This document shows, one piece after another, positions 18,534-28,029 of a stretch of 49,168 bases of DNA. Numbering within the stretch: position 1 is the stretch's first letter; each line of letters starts with the position of its first letter. The stretch lies in assembly GCA_019136675.1 (NCBI GenBank), contig JAGVTV010000162.1:4042-53209 (forward strand), read 5' to 3'. Below the pieces are notes generated by a model. The model saw nothing but the letters and a program-made list of their open reading frames with translations, was not told the DNA's origin and did not search any database. Source of the DNA: Bacteroidota bacterium (lineage in GTDB: Bacteria; Bacteroidota; Bacteroidia; Chitinophagales; Saprospiraceae). A program made the position numbers and the translations under genes.

Positions 18534-19721
18534 TTATCGCGGATAAAAAAGAAAAGACAACTCTTCGTCTTTGTCAGGCATGCCTGGTATGACATCGCTC
18601 CAGGCTTTTACCGCTCCAGATTTTTCCAGGAGGTGTATCTCCCCTTCTTCCCTGTCATAAGTCCGGATGGTCTCCTTTTTTTGGACAAAGAAATACTCCA
18701 GTTCAGTGTCGGTAAAGTTGTATTTCACCCCAAAAGCGGCTCTACGTTCCCAAAACAGCTTTTCGGCTTCAGCCGTCCATACATTCACTTTCAGCAGTCT
18801 CCTCTCAAGCAGGTCGCTGCATAGCTTCCTGAAGACCGGGTCCGGATGTCCTGCACTTTTTTTTATCATCCAGAGGATGTCCATGTCATCAAGTTTGACA
18901 AAGTTGGTAAGAAACCGGTCCTCATCGTCCATAATATCCAGCTTGAGAAAATAATCAAGTTCATCCGACGAAGGTATGTCCACCCCTGATCTGACCAGAT
19001 GCCTGGCCCTTCTGAGCACGGCAATCAGCATGATCTCCGCCGAGATTACCGTTTTATGCAGATAGACCTGAAGATACATAAGTCTGCGGGCCATAAGGAA
19101 TTTTTCTATAGAATACCTTCCTTTTTCCTCGATGACGAGCATGTCATTTTGTACTGCCATCATCAGGATAATCCTGTCGTAACCTATGATGCCCTCTGCC
19201 ACGCCGCTGAAAAAACTGTCCCTTGTCAGGTAGTCCATTCTGTCCACATCGATCTGGCCGGACACCAGCTGGTGAAAAAACTTTCTTGTATATGTGCCTT
19301 CAAAAATATCCATAACCAGTCCAAAGTCCTTTTTCAGGTCCATGCCTATTCTGGCTATGAGGAGATGTGAAATTTTTTCGTGGTGGATGCCTGTAAGCGT
19401 GTGCTCAAGGGCATGCGAAAAAGGGCCGTGGCCTATATCATGCAGCAGGATGGCCAGGCAAGATGCTTCATACTCTGTGTCGGTGATATCTGTACCCTTG
19501 GATCTCAATATGTCAAGTGCCCTGCACATCAGGTGGGTGGCTCCTATGGCATGCTGAAACCGGTTGTGCAGTGCACCGGGATATACATAATGTGATAAGG
19601 CCTGTTGCGAAATCCTCCGCAGCCTCTGAAAATATGGGTGATCGATGACTTCATAGATGCTGTCAAACGGAAACCTGATCAGGCCGTAGATGGGATCATT
19701 GAATATCTTTCGTTTGCTCAT
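18534..19721 (-). CDS. HD-superfamily phosphohydrolase (SAMHD1/dGTPase-like)
   Basis: 395 residues from the ATG at 19721; a GTG 39 nt upstream would overlap the S9 peptidase gene. The HD metal site is visible as H57 in RFQHAIG, H94-D95 in [13 protein letters not shown], and a downstream Asp in [11 protein letters not shown]. The N-terminal motif [11 protein letters not shown] and the arrangement match the SAMHD1-like branch of HD proteins that cleave dNTPs to nucleoside and triphosphate. Substrate is inferred only. It starts 17 nt after the stop of the S9 peptidase gene and is probably co-transcribed with it. The related family includes both housekeeping dNTPases and phage-defence enzymes, but nothing here marks it as a defence gene. 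Confidence 0.88.
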   Translation of the reverse strand: MSKRKIFNDPIYGLIRFPFDSIYEVIDHPYFQRLRRISQQALSHYVYPGALHNRFQHAIGATHLMCRALDILRSKGTDITDTEYEASCLAILLHDIGHGPFSHALEHTLTGIHHEKISHLLIARIGMDLKKDFGLVMDIFEGTYTRKFFHQLVSGQIDVDRMDYLTRDSFFSGVAEGIIGYDRIILMMAVQNDMLVIEEKGRYSIEKFLMARRLMYLQVYLHKTVISAEIMLIAVLRRARHLVRSGVDIPSSDELDYFLKLDIMDDEDRFLTNFVKLDDMDILWMIKKSAGHPDPVFRKLCSDLLERRLLKVNVWTAEAEKLFWERRAAFGVKYNFTDTELEYFFVQKKETIRTYDREEGEIHLLEKSGAVKAWSDVIPGMPDKDEELSFLFYPR

Positions 19722-19738
19722 GTCATCATCCGGGGTAA

Positions 19739-21670
19739 CTACAGTGTTTCTTTCAGCCACTTAAAAAACTCCCTCTGCCATACCAGGCTGTTTTGAGGGC
19801 GGGTAACCCAATGGTTTTCCTCAGGTAAAAAGAGGAACCTGCTTTTGATGCCCCGCAGCTGGGCCGCGGTAAATGCCTCGATCCCCTGCCCTTCCGGCAC
19901 CCTGTAATCCTTACCCCCCTGGATGATCAGGATCGGAGTATCCCATTTTGCCACCAATGCGGATGGATTGGATTCAACGTAGGACTTTCTGTTGGCAGGG
20001 TCCCAATACGGGCCACCCAGGTCGTAATTGACAAAAAACATTTCCTCCGTGGTTCCGTACATACTTTGGGTATTAAACATACCATCGTGGGCTATAAAAC
20101 TTCTGAACCTTTTATTGTGTACACCTGCCAGAAAAAACACGGAATAACCCCCGTAACTGGCTCCTACTGCTCCGAGCCTGTTTCTGTCCACGTAGGGCAT
20201 AGCAGACATGTCATCGATGGCTGACAAATAATCCCTGATATTCTGACCTCCCCAGTCCTTGCTGATCTGTCTGTTCCACTCCACGCCGTGGCCGGGCATA
20301 CCCCGGCGGTTTGGGGCCACTACAATATAGCCCTGACTTGCCATAAGGTGCAGATTCCACCTGAAACTGTAAAACTGGGTAAGGGCAGATTGGGGGCCAC
20401 CCTGGCAATACAGGAGCGTAGGATATTTCTTATTCGGGTCAAAATCAGGCGGATAGACCACCCACACCAGCATTTTTTTCTGGTCGGAGGTGGTTACATA
20501 TCTTCTTTCGGTACGGCAGGTAGAGGTAGCGTTATACACTTCCCCGTTTACGTCTGTCAGCTGTCTCCATGTTTTGGTCATAGTGTTGTAGCTGAATAGT
20601 TCTGCCGCACGATTGATGGAGACTCTGTTTACGATGAGCAAATCACCGGATTCGCCGATGATGGTGTTTACATCCCAGTCGCCCTGAGTGACTTGCCTGA
20701 CAGTCGCCCTTTCATTGGCTGTTTGCGGTACGTTGACCTCAAAGACCTGCAAGGTGCCATCAACGGCCGCTGTAAACCACAGCCTTCTTCCGTCATTGGC
20801 CCACCTGTAGCTCAGGACGGTTTCGTCCCATTGTGACGTGAGATTGAGGACTTTGCCGTTTCGTATCACTTTAAGATCGTTTTTATCCGCCTCATAGCCA
20901 TCTGTCTGCATACTCAGGTACGCCAGGTCGCCATGGATGGAATACTGTGGATTGGTGTCATAGCCCTTGTTTTGTTCGGTCAGGTTTGTTGTGATGCCGG
21001 TGGCAAGTTCGTACCGGTACAGGTCGGTATTGGTGCTTACGACAGAGGCTGTGCCAGCCAGCTTCTTGGCTACATAAACGATGCTCTTTCCGTCTGGGCT
21101 CCAGACATAGTCATCATCGCCTCCAAAAGGTTTTTGGGGACAGTTGTATGGCATCCCCTGCAGCAGGTCGGTATACGTAGAATCAGCTTGGTCAGCTGGT
21201 CCGAAAAACAGATGGTTGTAGGTACCGTCATTCCACGTATCCCAGTGGCGGTAATCGAGGGCATTGTATATCCAGGCATTTGATTTTTTCAACTCAGGAT
21301 AATAATCTGTACCCCTTACCTGCTCTGTCTTGACTTCCTTTGTGGAAATTTTGTATTTGCCGTCAGGCGAAAGTTCCTTTACCGCAAGGCCGCTGGCATC
21401 CGGGATTTCTGTCGTGGGGCCACCGGTTACAGGAACCATATAATAGGAAGATCTCATTTTATCCGCCTCCACATCGGGAGTGGATACCCGGTACACCAGA
21501 TTATTACCATCCCGGGTGAGCCCCAGGCCTGTTACCCTTTTTACCGTCCAAAGCCTTTCCGGGGTCATGGGCGTACCGATCAGAACAGGCGGCGGTATTT
21601 GCTTTTGGGCGAGGCAGGATATCTGGGCCAGGATGAGGATAAAAAAAAGGGATTTTAAAAACATGGACAT
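19739..21670 (-). CDS. S9 prolyl-oligopeptidase-family serine peptidase (secreted)
   Basis: 643 residues from ATG 21670. A hydrophobic signal peptide ends near CLAQ; a Cys lies close by but the context is not a clear lipobox. Residues ~30-400 form a WD40-like beta-propeller (repeats such as VWSPDGKSIVYVAKK). The C-terminal alpha/beta-hydrolase has the nucleophile S505 in GASYGGY, D588 in IIQGGKDYRVP and H620 in PEENHWV, completing the catalytic triad. These enzymes cut short peptides, often after Pro or Ala, in the periplasm (dipeptidyl- or acylaminoacyl-peptidase type). A GTG at 21697 lies inside the promoter box and was rejected as start. The HD gene follows 17 nt after its stop. Confidence 0.93.
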   Translation of the reverse strand: MSMFLKSLFFILILAQISCLAQKQIPPPVLIGTPMTPERLWTVKRVTGLGLTRDGNNLVYRVSTPDVEADKMRSSYYMVPVTGGPTTEIPDASGLAVKELSPDGKYKISTKEVKTEQVRGTDYYPELKKSNAWIYNALDYRHWDTWNDGTYNHLFFGPADQADSTYTDLLQGMPYNCPQKPFGGDDDYVWSPDGKSIVYVAKKLAGTASVVSTNTDLYRYELATGITTNLTEQNKGYDTNPQYSIHGDLAYLSMQTDGYEADKNDLKVIRNGKVLNLTSQWDETVLSYRWANDGRRLWFTAAVDGTLQVFEVNVPQTANERATVRQVTQGDWDVNTIIGESGDLLIVNRVSINRAAELFSYNTMTKTWRQLTDVNGEVYNATSTCRTERRYVTTSDQKKMLVWVVYPPDFDPNKKYPTLLYCQGGPQSALTQFYSFRWNLHLMASQGYIVVAPNRRGMPGHGVEWNRQISKDWGGQNIRDYLSAIDDMSAMPYVDRNRLGAVGASYGGYSVFFLAGVHNKRFRSFIAHDGMFNTQSMYGTTEEMFFVNYDLGGPYWDPANRKSYVESNPSALVAKWDTPILIIQGGKDYRVPEGQGIEAFTAAQLRGIKSRFLFLPEENHWVTRPQNSLVWQREFFKWLKETL

Positions 21671-21696
21671 ACCGGCACTGCTGTTGGTTACAGTCA

Positions 21697-21704
21697 CAAA
21701 AGTA
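21697..21704 (-). promoter_or_regulatory. -7 promoter box of the S9 peptidase gene
   Basis: TACTTTTG on the minus strand matches TAnnTTTG exactly, 26 nt before the ATG at 21670. It overlaps the alternative GTG start and rules it out. Confidence 0.55.
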
Positions 21705-21890
21705 CGGCCTGCAGGAGTATTATCCCATTTTTAATGAAAAATAACTATGGTTCAAACGTTAAGGAATTCACAAAACGATCCGGAATCGTTAAACCTCAAA
21801 AATAACCCTGCTTTTAAAACGTTATGGTTTGGCAGGTGTTACAAGATGGTAGCCGGCTTTCAAATCAAAAAAACAAACCAACAAGGAAAC

Positions 21891-23453
21891 ATGAGTGACA
21901 AGATCAGGATTTTATGGGCAGATGATGAGATAGATCTTTTAAAGCCACAGTTGTTTTTTCTGGAAAAGAAAGGGTATGAAGTAATCACTGTAAGCAATGG
22001 ACACGACGCCCTGGATACCCTGGACGAGACCGGCGACATCGACCTTATCTTTCTGGACGAAAGTATGCCGGGCCTAACAGGACTGGAGACGCTGAGCAGA
22101 ATCAAGGCCAGGCAGCCCAACATTCCCGTAGTCATGATCACAAAAAATGAGGCCGAAAACATCATGGAGGAAGCCATCGGCTCACAGATCGACGATTACC
22201 TCATCAAGCCTGTAAACCCAAATCAGATCCTGCTTACGCTTAAAAAGATTATGGACAATAAGCGGCTTGTCGCCGAAAGGACCGCAACCAATTACCAGCA
22301 GGAGTTTCGCCATATAACTATGGAAATCAACGATGGCCCTGACTACTCCGGATGGGTGGATATCTATCGCAAGATTATAGCCTGGGAACTTCGCCTTGAT
22401 GAGAGCAACAATCCACAGATGAAGGAGATTCTGGCCATGCAAAAACAGGACGCCAACAGGGAATTTTTTAAATACGTATCCCGACATTACCTGGACTGGA
22501 TAAAAATGCAAAAAGGGCCCCGAAGATCTGAACATCTTATTAAGGAAAAGGTATTGCCACTGCTGGCAGGTGGCAAACCCGTGATTTTTGTGCTGCTGGA
22601 TAATCTCAGGTACGACCAGTGGAAGATCCTGGAGCCCATCATCAGTGAATATTACCGGGTGGAAGAAGAAGATTATTTCTACTCAATCCTGCCTACTGCC
22701 ACACAATACAGCCGAAACGCCATTTTTTCAGGCCTGATGCCGGCAGACATCCAGAAAAGGTTTCCTGACTGGTGGCTCAATGACAATGAGGAAGGCGGCA
22801 AAAACATGAAGGAGGCTGAACTGATGGCTGACCAGATCAAGAGGTTGGTCCGGAAGGATATCAGGTCTGAATATGTCAAGGTCACAAACGTACTCTCGGC
22901 CCGACAGATGCAGGACAATGCCCTCAATTATACCAACAACGACATTACAGCCATTGTGTATAATTTTATAGATATGCTTTCGCATTCGCGTACAGAGATG
23001 GAGGTACTAAAGGAACTAGCCGGCGACGAGCAGGCATACAGGTCTCTGACGCGGTCATGGTTTTTGCACTCTCCCCTGTGGACAGCCCTGCAAAAGCTGG
23101 CTGAAAGGGATGTGCAGGTCATCATAACCACGGACCATGGCACGATCCGAGTCAAGGACTCGACCAAAGTAGTCGGAGACCGTGAGACCACCACCAACCT
23201 GCGGTATAAGGTGGGTAAAAATCTTAACTATGAGAAAAAAGACGTCCTGGAAGTAAAAAATCCGGCAGACGCAGGTCTACCTTCACCTAATATGAGCAGT
23301 ACCTACATTTTTGCCAAGGAGGACCTTTTTTTCCTGTACCCCAATAACTATACCTACTTCCATAATTTCTTTAAGGACACTTTCCAGCACGGGGGCATCT
23401 CCCTGGAAGAAATGATCTGCCCCATCATCAGGCTGGTGCCAAAAACCAAATAG
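21891..23453 (+). CDS. porX: PorX-type response regulator with PglZ/alkaline-phosphatase domain
   Basis: 520 residues from the ATG at 21891, which begins directly at the receiver domain (MSDKIRILWADDE). The receiver (1-120) has the acidic pocket D11-D12, phospho-acceptor D56 in IFLDESMPG, and the Lys in DDYLIKPVNP. After a helical linker comes a PglZ-like alkaline-phosphatase-superfamily domain, with VIFVLLDNLRYDQW, the TATQYSRNAIFSG segment and the metal-site pattern ITTDHGTIR. In Porphyromonas PorX is needed for type IX secretion, works with the PorY kinase, and has zinc-dependent phosphodiesterase activity. It is followed after 6 nt by a serine acetyltransferase gene and then cysM, so the three form one operon. 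No PorY-like kinase is in the window. Confidence 0.95.
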   Translation: MSDKIRILWADDEIDLLKPQLFFLEKKGYEVITVSNGHDALDTLDETGDIDLIFLDESMPGLTGLETLSRIKARQPNIPVVMITKNEAENIMEEAIGSQIDDYLIKPVNPNQILLTLKKIMDNKRLVAERTATNYQQEFRHITMEINDGPDYSGWVDIYRKIIAWELRLDESNNPQMKEILAMQKQDANREFFKYVSRHYLDWIKMQKGPRRSEHLIKEKVLPLLAGGKPVIFVLLDNLRYDQWKILEPIISEYYRVEEEDYFYSILPTATQYSRNAIFSGLMPADIQKRFPDWWLNDNEEGGKNMKEAELMADQIKRLVRKDIRSEYVKVTNVLSARQMQDNALNYTNNDITAIVYNFIDMLSHSRTEMEVLKELAGDEQAYRSLTRSWFLHSPLWTALQKLAERDVQVIITTDHGTIRVKDSTKVVGDRETTTNLRYKVGKNLNYEKKDVLEVKNPADAGLPSPNMSSTYIFAKEDLFFLYPNNYTYFHNFFKDTFQHGGISLEEMICPIIRLVPKTK

Positions 23454-23459
23454 TTACCG

Positions 23460-24287
23460 ATGAATAACCAGACAAATAATGACTTTTACAGACTGCTGTC
23501 AGAAAAACACCGCATGACCCTTGAGGTCCCTTCGGCCAGACTGACGGGAGAATGGGCATGGGGTCTGCTGGAAGTACTCTTTCCGGAAGTAAGCGAAAAA
23601 AGGCTCCACAGTCTGGGTGAGGTAAAAAATGCTCTGGATGGACTGAAAGCAGGACTTAAGAACCTGCTCTTTAACACAAGGCATTTTGATCACCGCAATA
23701 CGGACAAGGTAGCAGACCATTTTTTTGATTTCTTGCCACATATCTACCAGGCCCTGCATAGAGATGCTTTGGCATTTGTGGATGGGGACCCTGCGGCAGA
23801 CTCATATTTTGAGGTAATCAGGAGCTACCCGGGGTTTTATGCCATATATATCTACCGGATTGCCCATATGCTGCACAGTCAAGGAGTGCCATTGCTACCC
23901 AGGATACTCAGCGAGCTGGCCCACTCGAGGACAGGCATAGACATACATCCAGCCGCAGTCATCGGAGATTCTTTTTTTATTGATCACGGCACAGGGGTGG
24001 TGATTGGTGAGACGACCATTATTGGCGACCATGTCAAGATCTATCAGGGTGTAACCCTGGGAGCCCTCAGCATTGATAAAAAAATGGCCGGCATCAAGAG
24101 ACATCCTTCCGTTGGCGACAACGTGGTAATCTACTCCGGGGCCACCATCCTGGGCGGAGATACCGTGATTGGTGACGGAAGTGTGATCGGAGGTAATGTG
24201 TGGCTGACCAAATCCGTCCCCCCCGGCACGAAGGTCTACCACAATGCTGACAACCGATATATCGAATCTCTTACATTAAATTCGTGA
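23460..24287 (+). CDS. cysE: Serine O-acetyltransferase
   Basis: 275 residues. It transfers acetyl from acetyl-CoA to serine, making O-acetylserine for cysteine synthesis. The N-terminal half is helical; from about residue 155 a left-handed parallel beta-helix of hexapeptide repeats appears ([46 protein letters not shown]). The catalytic His in IDHGTG and the serine-binding Asp/Arg region before it match the EpsC/CysE pattern. It lies 6 nt after porX and 3 nt before cysM, the next enzyme in the pathway. The C-terminus ends in hydrophobic residues and could dock to the cysteine synthase as in other cysteine-synthase complexes (inference). Confidence 0.94.
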   Translation: MNNQTNNDFYRLLSEKHRMTLEVPSARLTGEWAWGLLEVLFPEVSEKRLHSLGEVKNALDGLKAGLKNLLFNTRHFDHRNTDKVADHFFDFLPHIYQALHRDALAFVDGDPAADSYFEVIRSYPGFYAIYIYRIAHMLHSQGVPLLPRILSELAHSRTGIDIHPAAVIGDSFFIDHGTGVVIGETTIIGDHVKIYQGVTLGALSIDKKMAGIKRHPSVGDNVVIYSGATILGGDTVIGDGSVIGGNVWLTKSVPPGTKVYHNADNRYIESLTLNS

Positions 24288-24290
24288 ACC

Positions 24291-25163
24291 ATGCACAGGA
24301 TCAGTGACCTTGTAGGCAATACGCCGCTCGTAAAATTGCAAAACCTCAATCCCAATCCCAAAGTAAAGGTGTACGCTAAGATGGAAGGTCACAACCCCGG
24401 TGGCAGCGTCAAGGACCGCCCTGCCCTCAATATGATCAGAAGTGCTATGGAACGGGGACAGATAGGCCCCGGCACTACATTGATAGAGGCCACCAGCGGC
24501 AATACAGGTATAGCCCTTGCCATGATAGCCGGTGTTTTTGGCATACCTATAGAACTCATTTTGCCTTCGAGCAGTACCCGGGAGCGTACCCTGACCATGG
24601 AAGCATACGGGGCTAGAGTCATCCTGCTGGAATCCATCGAGGCTTGCCGGGACTATGCCGTAGAAAAGTCACAAAAGCCGGGCTACTTTATGCTCGACCA
24701 GTTTGCCAACCCCGACAATTATCTGGCCCATTATCACACCACCGGCCCTGAAATATGGCAGGCTACAGAAGGTAAGGTCACCCATTTTGTCAGCTCCATG
24801 GGCACAACAGGGACCATTATGGGTACTTCCAGGTATCTTAAGGAAAAAAATCCCGCCATTCAGATTGTGGGATGCCAGCCTACTGATGGATCATCGATTC
24901 CCGGTATACGCAGGTGGAGTCCGGAGTATGTGCCATCCATCTTTGAGCCGGCCCGGGTGGATCAGGTCATGGATGTCTCGCAGGACGAAGCCACCATGAT
25001 GGCACGACAGTTGGCATTGAGAGAGGGTATATTTGCCGGCATGAGCTCAGGAGGAGCTGCCGCCATGGCTCTTAGGCTGGCTTCAGAACTGGACTCCGGT
25101 CTGATCGTTTTTATATGCTGTGACCGCGGCGACCGATATCTCAGCAGCGACCTCTTCGGGTAG
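24291..25163 (+). CDS. cysM: Cysteine synthase (O-acetylserine sulfhydrylase), CysM type
   Basis: 290 residues. A fold-type II PLP enzyme that makes cysteine from O-acetylserine and sulfide (or thiosulfate for CysM enzymes). The PLP lysine is K41 in NPGGSVKDRPA; the substrate loop TSGNTG is at about 68-73; the phosphate-binding glycine loop SSMGTTGTIMG is present, and GMSSGGAAAMAL follows. The sequence HNPGGSVKDRPA and the short length favour CysM over CysK. It is the last gene of the porX-cysE-cysM operon; no clear terminator follows. Confidence 0.94.
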   Translation: MHRISDLVGNTPLVKLQNLNPNPKVKVYAKMEGHNPGGSVKDRPALNMIRSAMERGQIGPGTTLIEATSGNTGIALAMIAGVFGIPIELILPSSSTRERTLTMEAYGARVILLESIEACRDYAVEKSQKPGYFMLDQFANPDNYLAHYHTTGPEIWQATEGKVTHFVSSMGTTGTIMGTSRYLKEKNPAIQIVGCQPTDGSSIPGIRRWSPEYVPSIFEPARVDQVMDVSQDEATMMARQLALREGIFAGMSSGGAAAMALRLASELDSGLIVFICCDRGDRYLSSDLFG

Positions 25164-25216
25164 AAACCTGAAAATTTCTTAATTCCCAGCTACATTATCA
25201 TTATCACAAAAGTATC

Positions 25217-25452
25217 TCATTGTCTTATCATAGGGTATTTATCCCTTAAATTTTTTTTTCCACCTTCAAAATTTGGATAATAATCGTCCATACTGATATC
25301 ATAAAGCTTTTTGCCCTTAACTTTAAACTTAAATGAAGTTCTGTTGTGTCCTGTCTTATGGTAATCTGCTTTTCACCACAATCCGGCTCGTCCCACAATT
25401 CATTGATAAAAAAGATACCAATGCGGCATCTTTTGATTGTCTCATGGAAGTC
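25217..25452 (-). pseudogene. Decayed C-terminal gene fragment with a frameshift
   Basis: On the minus strand two adjacent frames together read like one protein tail. The 5' part (about 25378-25452) reads DFHETIKRCRIGIFFINELW then DEPDCGEKQ. The 3' part, in the next frame, starts at 25372 and runs 51 residues through YHKTGHNRTSFKFKVKGKK and DDYYPNFEGGKKNLRDKYP to a TGA at 25217. Both parts have protein-like composition; the join near 25370-25380 needs a one-base shift and stops block either frame alone. No start codon and no family are recognised. The surrounding DNA (25164-25585) otherwise holds nothing I can identify. A short plus-strand frame over the same bases (25333-25542) is judged a shadow. 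Confidence 0.4.
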
Positions 25453-25585
25453 TTAGCAGAACTGCAACTTTCAGCTAAACAAAGAATTGTCAACAATAAG
25501 GTCACATACTTTATCATATCAATGTTGATCTCCAAAGATTAAAATACTGATAACGGCAGTTATTATACGAAACGGCAGAATTGGG

Positions 25586-26236
25586 TCATAACGAATATTC
25601 TATTAGTGAACTAATATTGTAAAGCAAATTGGGTAATAGATTACCTCTGGTTCTCTTAATTAGATTTCCTGCATTGTAAATACTTACAACCAAAGTGTTT
25701 TCCTTTGTGCTTTCCGAATTAATAAGTATAAAATCTTTTTTTACAATGAAGTAAACTTCTTGTGTTATTGTGAAGGGGTGATTTAAATTCGGTTCTGATT
25801 TATTTCCATCTATGTTTAAGATTTTTGTTCTTTTTAATGGAAAATCATCGTATGTAATAATGATTGAATCCCACATAATTTCCATATCATTATTTCTTAT
25901 CAAAATTAGTTCTTTTCCTTTTAAGTTAAAATAATTTGCAGAGCATGAATCAGAAGACAAAATCAAATAACGATTTTTCTGACTTTGCTCAATTTCAACG
26001 CAGACTTGATATGAATTTCTATTTCTATCCCTACAATTAAAATTTAAACTACTTCCACAATATTTATTTATACTCTTTTCTAAAAATACTTTAGAAGGTG
26101 CAAATTGTTTATGGAACTGAAACATCTTGTTTTTATATACAGCAAATATAATATCATTAAGTTGATACACCACCACTGTACTTTTATTTTCACAAGACAT
26201 AATAAATAAAGATACTATAAACAAGATTTTTCGCAT
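25586..26236 (-). CDS. Small predicted lipoprotein, unknown family
   Basis: 216 residues. The start MRKILFIVSLFIMSC is a lipoprotein signal with the lipid-bearing Cys at residue 15, so the mature protein should be anchored in a membrane facing the periplasm or the outside. It has several further cysteines (CGSSLNFNC, CVEIEQ, SSDSC) and is rich in Asn, Ile and Lys with beta-strand-like segments; no domain is recognised. Its ATG lies inside the last codons of the upstream zincin-like lipoprotein gene (22-nt overlap), indicating coupled translation and a shared role. Strongly AT-rich compared with the flanking cysM and SET genes. Confidence 0.75.
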   Translation of the reverse strand: MRKILFIVSLFIMSCENKSTVVVYQLNDIIFAVYKNKMFQFHKQFAPSKVFLEKSINKYCGSSLNFNCRDRNRNSYQVCVEIEQSQKNRYLILSSDSCSANYFNLKGKELILIRNNDMEIMWDSIIITYDDFPLKRTKILNIDGNKSEPNLNHPFTITQEVYFIVKKDFILINSESTKENTLVVSIYNAGNLIKRTRGNLLPNLLYNISSLIEYSL

Positions 26237-27933
26237 GTCTTACTATTTTTAAATTCATCCCAAATACTTTCAATTTCATTTCTTTTTGCCGCAGATAGTT
26301 TTTTATATGCTAAAGTATTGTGCAATCCATTCCACATTAAAGCTTCATACTCCGCATCAGAATATTTGTCACTATATATTTGCTTTAGGGATTTAACAAG
26401 GTTATCAAAATAATTACCTGCCATATATTCATGGTGAAAATCAGTAAAATTGTCATAATAATACTTCAAATCCGGAACATCATCAACGCCCCAACCGTTA
26501 ATATGAGTACCTTTTACAACATTAAGTATTCCGGCATGAACCGATTCGTGAATCATGGTCTTTATTATTTCAATATCACATTTGTTCTTTAAGTTTGTCT
26601 CATTAAATTGGATAGCAACTTGACCATTATCATCAATAGTAGTAGAGCCATTAACACCATTAAAAGCTTGTGACCAAATACTAAGGTTAAGTTTTGTCTT
26701 ACCTTCATAATAAGAAATTTGCTCACATATTACATTGTTATTACTTTTCATAAGCTTATTCCACAGACAATTGAGTCTTGGGTCAGAAATGTTATTGTCA
26801 ATATAATCCACCGCATCGAGTGCCTCCTTCATTAACCTTTGAAGGCCACCTCTGCTGTAATCACCGGACAGACACAGCTCTAACTCGATGCCTTCTGCAT
26901 CAATTTCATATGGAGTATTGTCACATGGATTTGTGAGGTTGCTCTGAGCCATCTCGTCTATCATGGATCTTAAATCCGGTACAGACTCCCGGCAGTCCTG
27001 CAGCAGCTCGTCCAGTTTGTCCTCATCCAGCTTCCCGTTTTTATTGAGGATACCATACTTTTTAAGCAGATCTTTACAATCCTCCGATAGGTCTCTCGAG
27101 CCATTTACCGCAGTAGTGCCCAGATTGCCGGTATTTGTCCCAGTCCCATTTATAGGATTAAAAGGCTCGTAAATTTCCATGTCGTCATCGCTGTTCCAGA
27201 TTAAAACTCTTGTTACATTTGGAGGTGGAGTGATAGTATCGCAGTCGTCACCTGGATTTCCACCGCTACCTCCTCCAGATCCTCCACCACCGGGACCCGG
27301 GTCCCCTCCAGGATCGCCAGAGCCTCCGCCACTATTGCCATAATTCCAATATATCACTCCATTGCTTATACCATCTCCACCAGAATTGCCAAAGGGGTTG
27401 TCGCCATTACTTCCTCCACCACCTGAATTGCCTGAACCATTACCCGATACGTAGTGGCTTCTGATACATTCTTTTAAGCTTAGACTCCTGCTTCCTGTAC
27501 CAAAGCCTTCTTCAAGAGAGTATTGATATGACAACATCCTGGAGTTGGTCAGTCTCCTGATACCGACTATCTTTACATTGTCTATTATACCATCCTCTTC
27601 ATGCATAACAATGTTATAAATCCAGCCTTCAGAGGGATCTTGATCTAAAGCCAGAGAGTAAGTCCTTTCGTTATAACCTGTAACCGCAACAAGGGTCTGA
27701 CTGTAGTCTATATCTGTGGTGCTAAAGTAAGCATTTCTGTCACCGATATTTCTAAGTTGTTTTTCAATATATCTCTTAGCTTTTGGAAATGAGTCCAACG
27801 GCATCAGATTTTTCTCAATTGAATTTTTCTGATGGGCTTCCAGAAATTTTTCCTCATCCTTCTGACACCCACCCAAAAATAAAAATACACCCGCTGCCAT
27901 AAGCAATACACTAAAAAAGCTTAATCTTTTCAT
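26215..27933 (-). CDS. Lipoprotein with C-terminal zincin-like metallopeptidase domain
   Basis: 572 residues. The lipobox FLGGC places the lipidated Cys at 23. The N-terminal ~150 residues are of unknown fold. Residues ~163-235 are a Gly/Ser/Asn/Pro linker, followed by a helical region. The C-terminal ~170 residues hold a zincin motif HESVH (H462, E463, H466) within MIHESVHAGIL, and a second cluster HHEYMAGNYF at 500-509 that offers a third zinc ligand. This HExxH plus downstream HHExxA arrangement recurs at the C-terminus of many Bacteroidota lipoproteins and long repeat proteins (from memory, no search done). Substrate is unknown. The next gene overlaps it by 22 nt and also encodes a lipoprotein, so the pair may act together. 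Confidence 0.82.
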   Translation of the reverse strand: MKRLSFFSVLLMAAGVFLFLGGCQKDEEKFLEAHQKNSIEKNLMPLDSFPKAKRYIEKQLRNIGDRNAYFSTTDIDYSQTLVAVTGYNERTYSLALDQDPSEGWIYNIVMHEEDGIIDNVKIVGIRRLTNSRMLSYQYSLEEGFGTGSRSLSLKECIRSHYVSGNGSGNSGGGGSNGDNPFGNSGGDGISNGVIYWNYGNSGGGSGDPGGDPGPGGGGSGGGSGGNPGDDCDTITPPPNVTRVLIWNSDDDMEIYEPFNPINGTGTNTGNLGTTAVNGSRDLSEDCKDLLKKYGILNKNGKLDEDKLDELLQDCRESVPDLRSMIDEMAQSNLTNPCDNTPYEIDAEGIELELCLSGDYSRGGLQRLMKEALDAVDYIDNNISDPRLNCLWNKLMKSNNNVICEQISYYEGKTKLNLSIWSQAFNGVNGSTTIDDNGQVAIQFNETNLKNKCDIEIIKTMIHESVHAGILNVVKGTHINGWGVDDVPDLKYYYDNFTDFHHEYMAGNYFDNLVKSLKQIYSDKYSDAEYEALMWNGLHNTLAYKKLSAAKRNEIESIWDEFKNSKTCEKSCL

Positions 27934-28029
27934 GGTAAAAATACAGTTTAAAATTTAATAATCATAGAAAATCCGCCGGTTTTTGGTGTAGCCTGCCGAT
28001 ATTTCCTGTCGGGACAAATATTGTTTTTT

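Noticed and set aside
18525-18550. TTTATC-GCG-GATAAA palindrome at the end of the HD gene as a terminator
   Set aside because: Only a 6-bp AT-rich stem inside the coding end, and no T-run on the minus strand.
18534-19721. HD phosphohydrolase as part of an antiphage defence system
   Set aside because: Neighbours are a peptidase and glyA, with no partner typical of defence systems; a housekeeping nucleotide role fits better.
18534-19760. GTG start at 19760 for the HD-domain gene
   Set aside because: It would overlap the S9 peptidase gene by 22 nt and add residues with no family match; the ATG at 19721 sits right before the conserved [11 protein letters not shown] segment.
25333-25542. 69-codon plus-strand frame in the cysM downstream gap
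   Set aside because: The other strand of the same bases reads better as a decayed protein tail; no start context or family was recognised.
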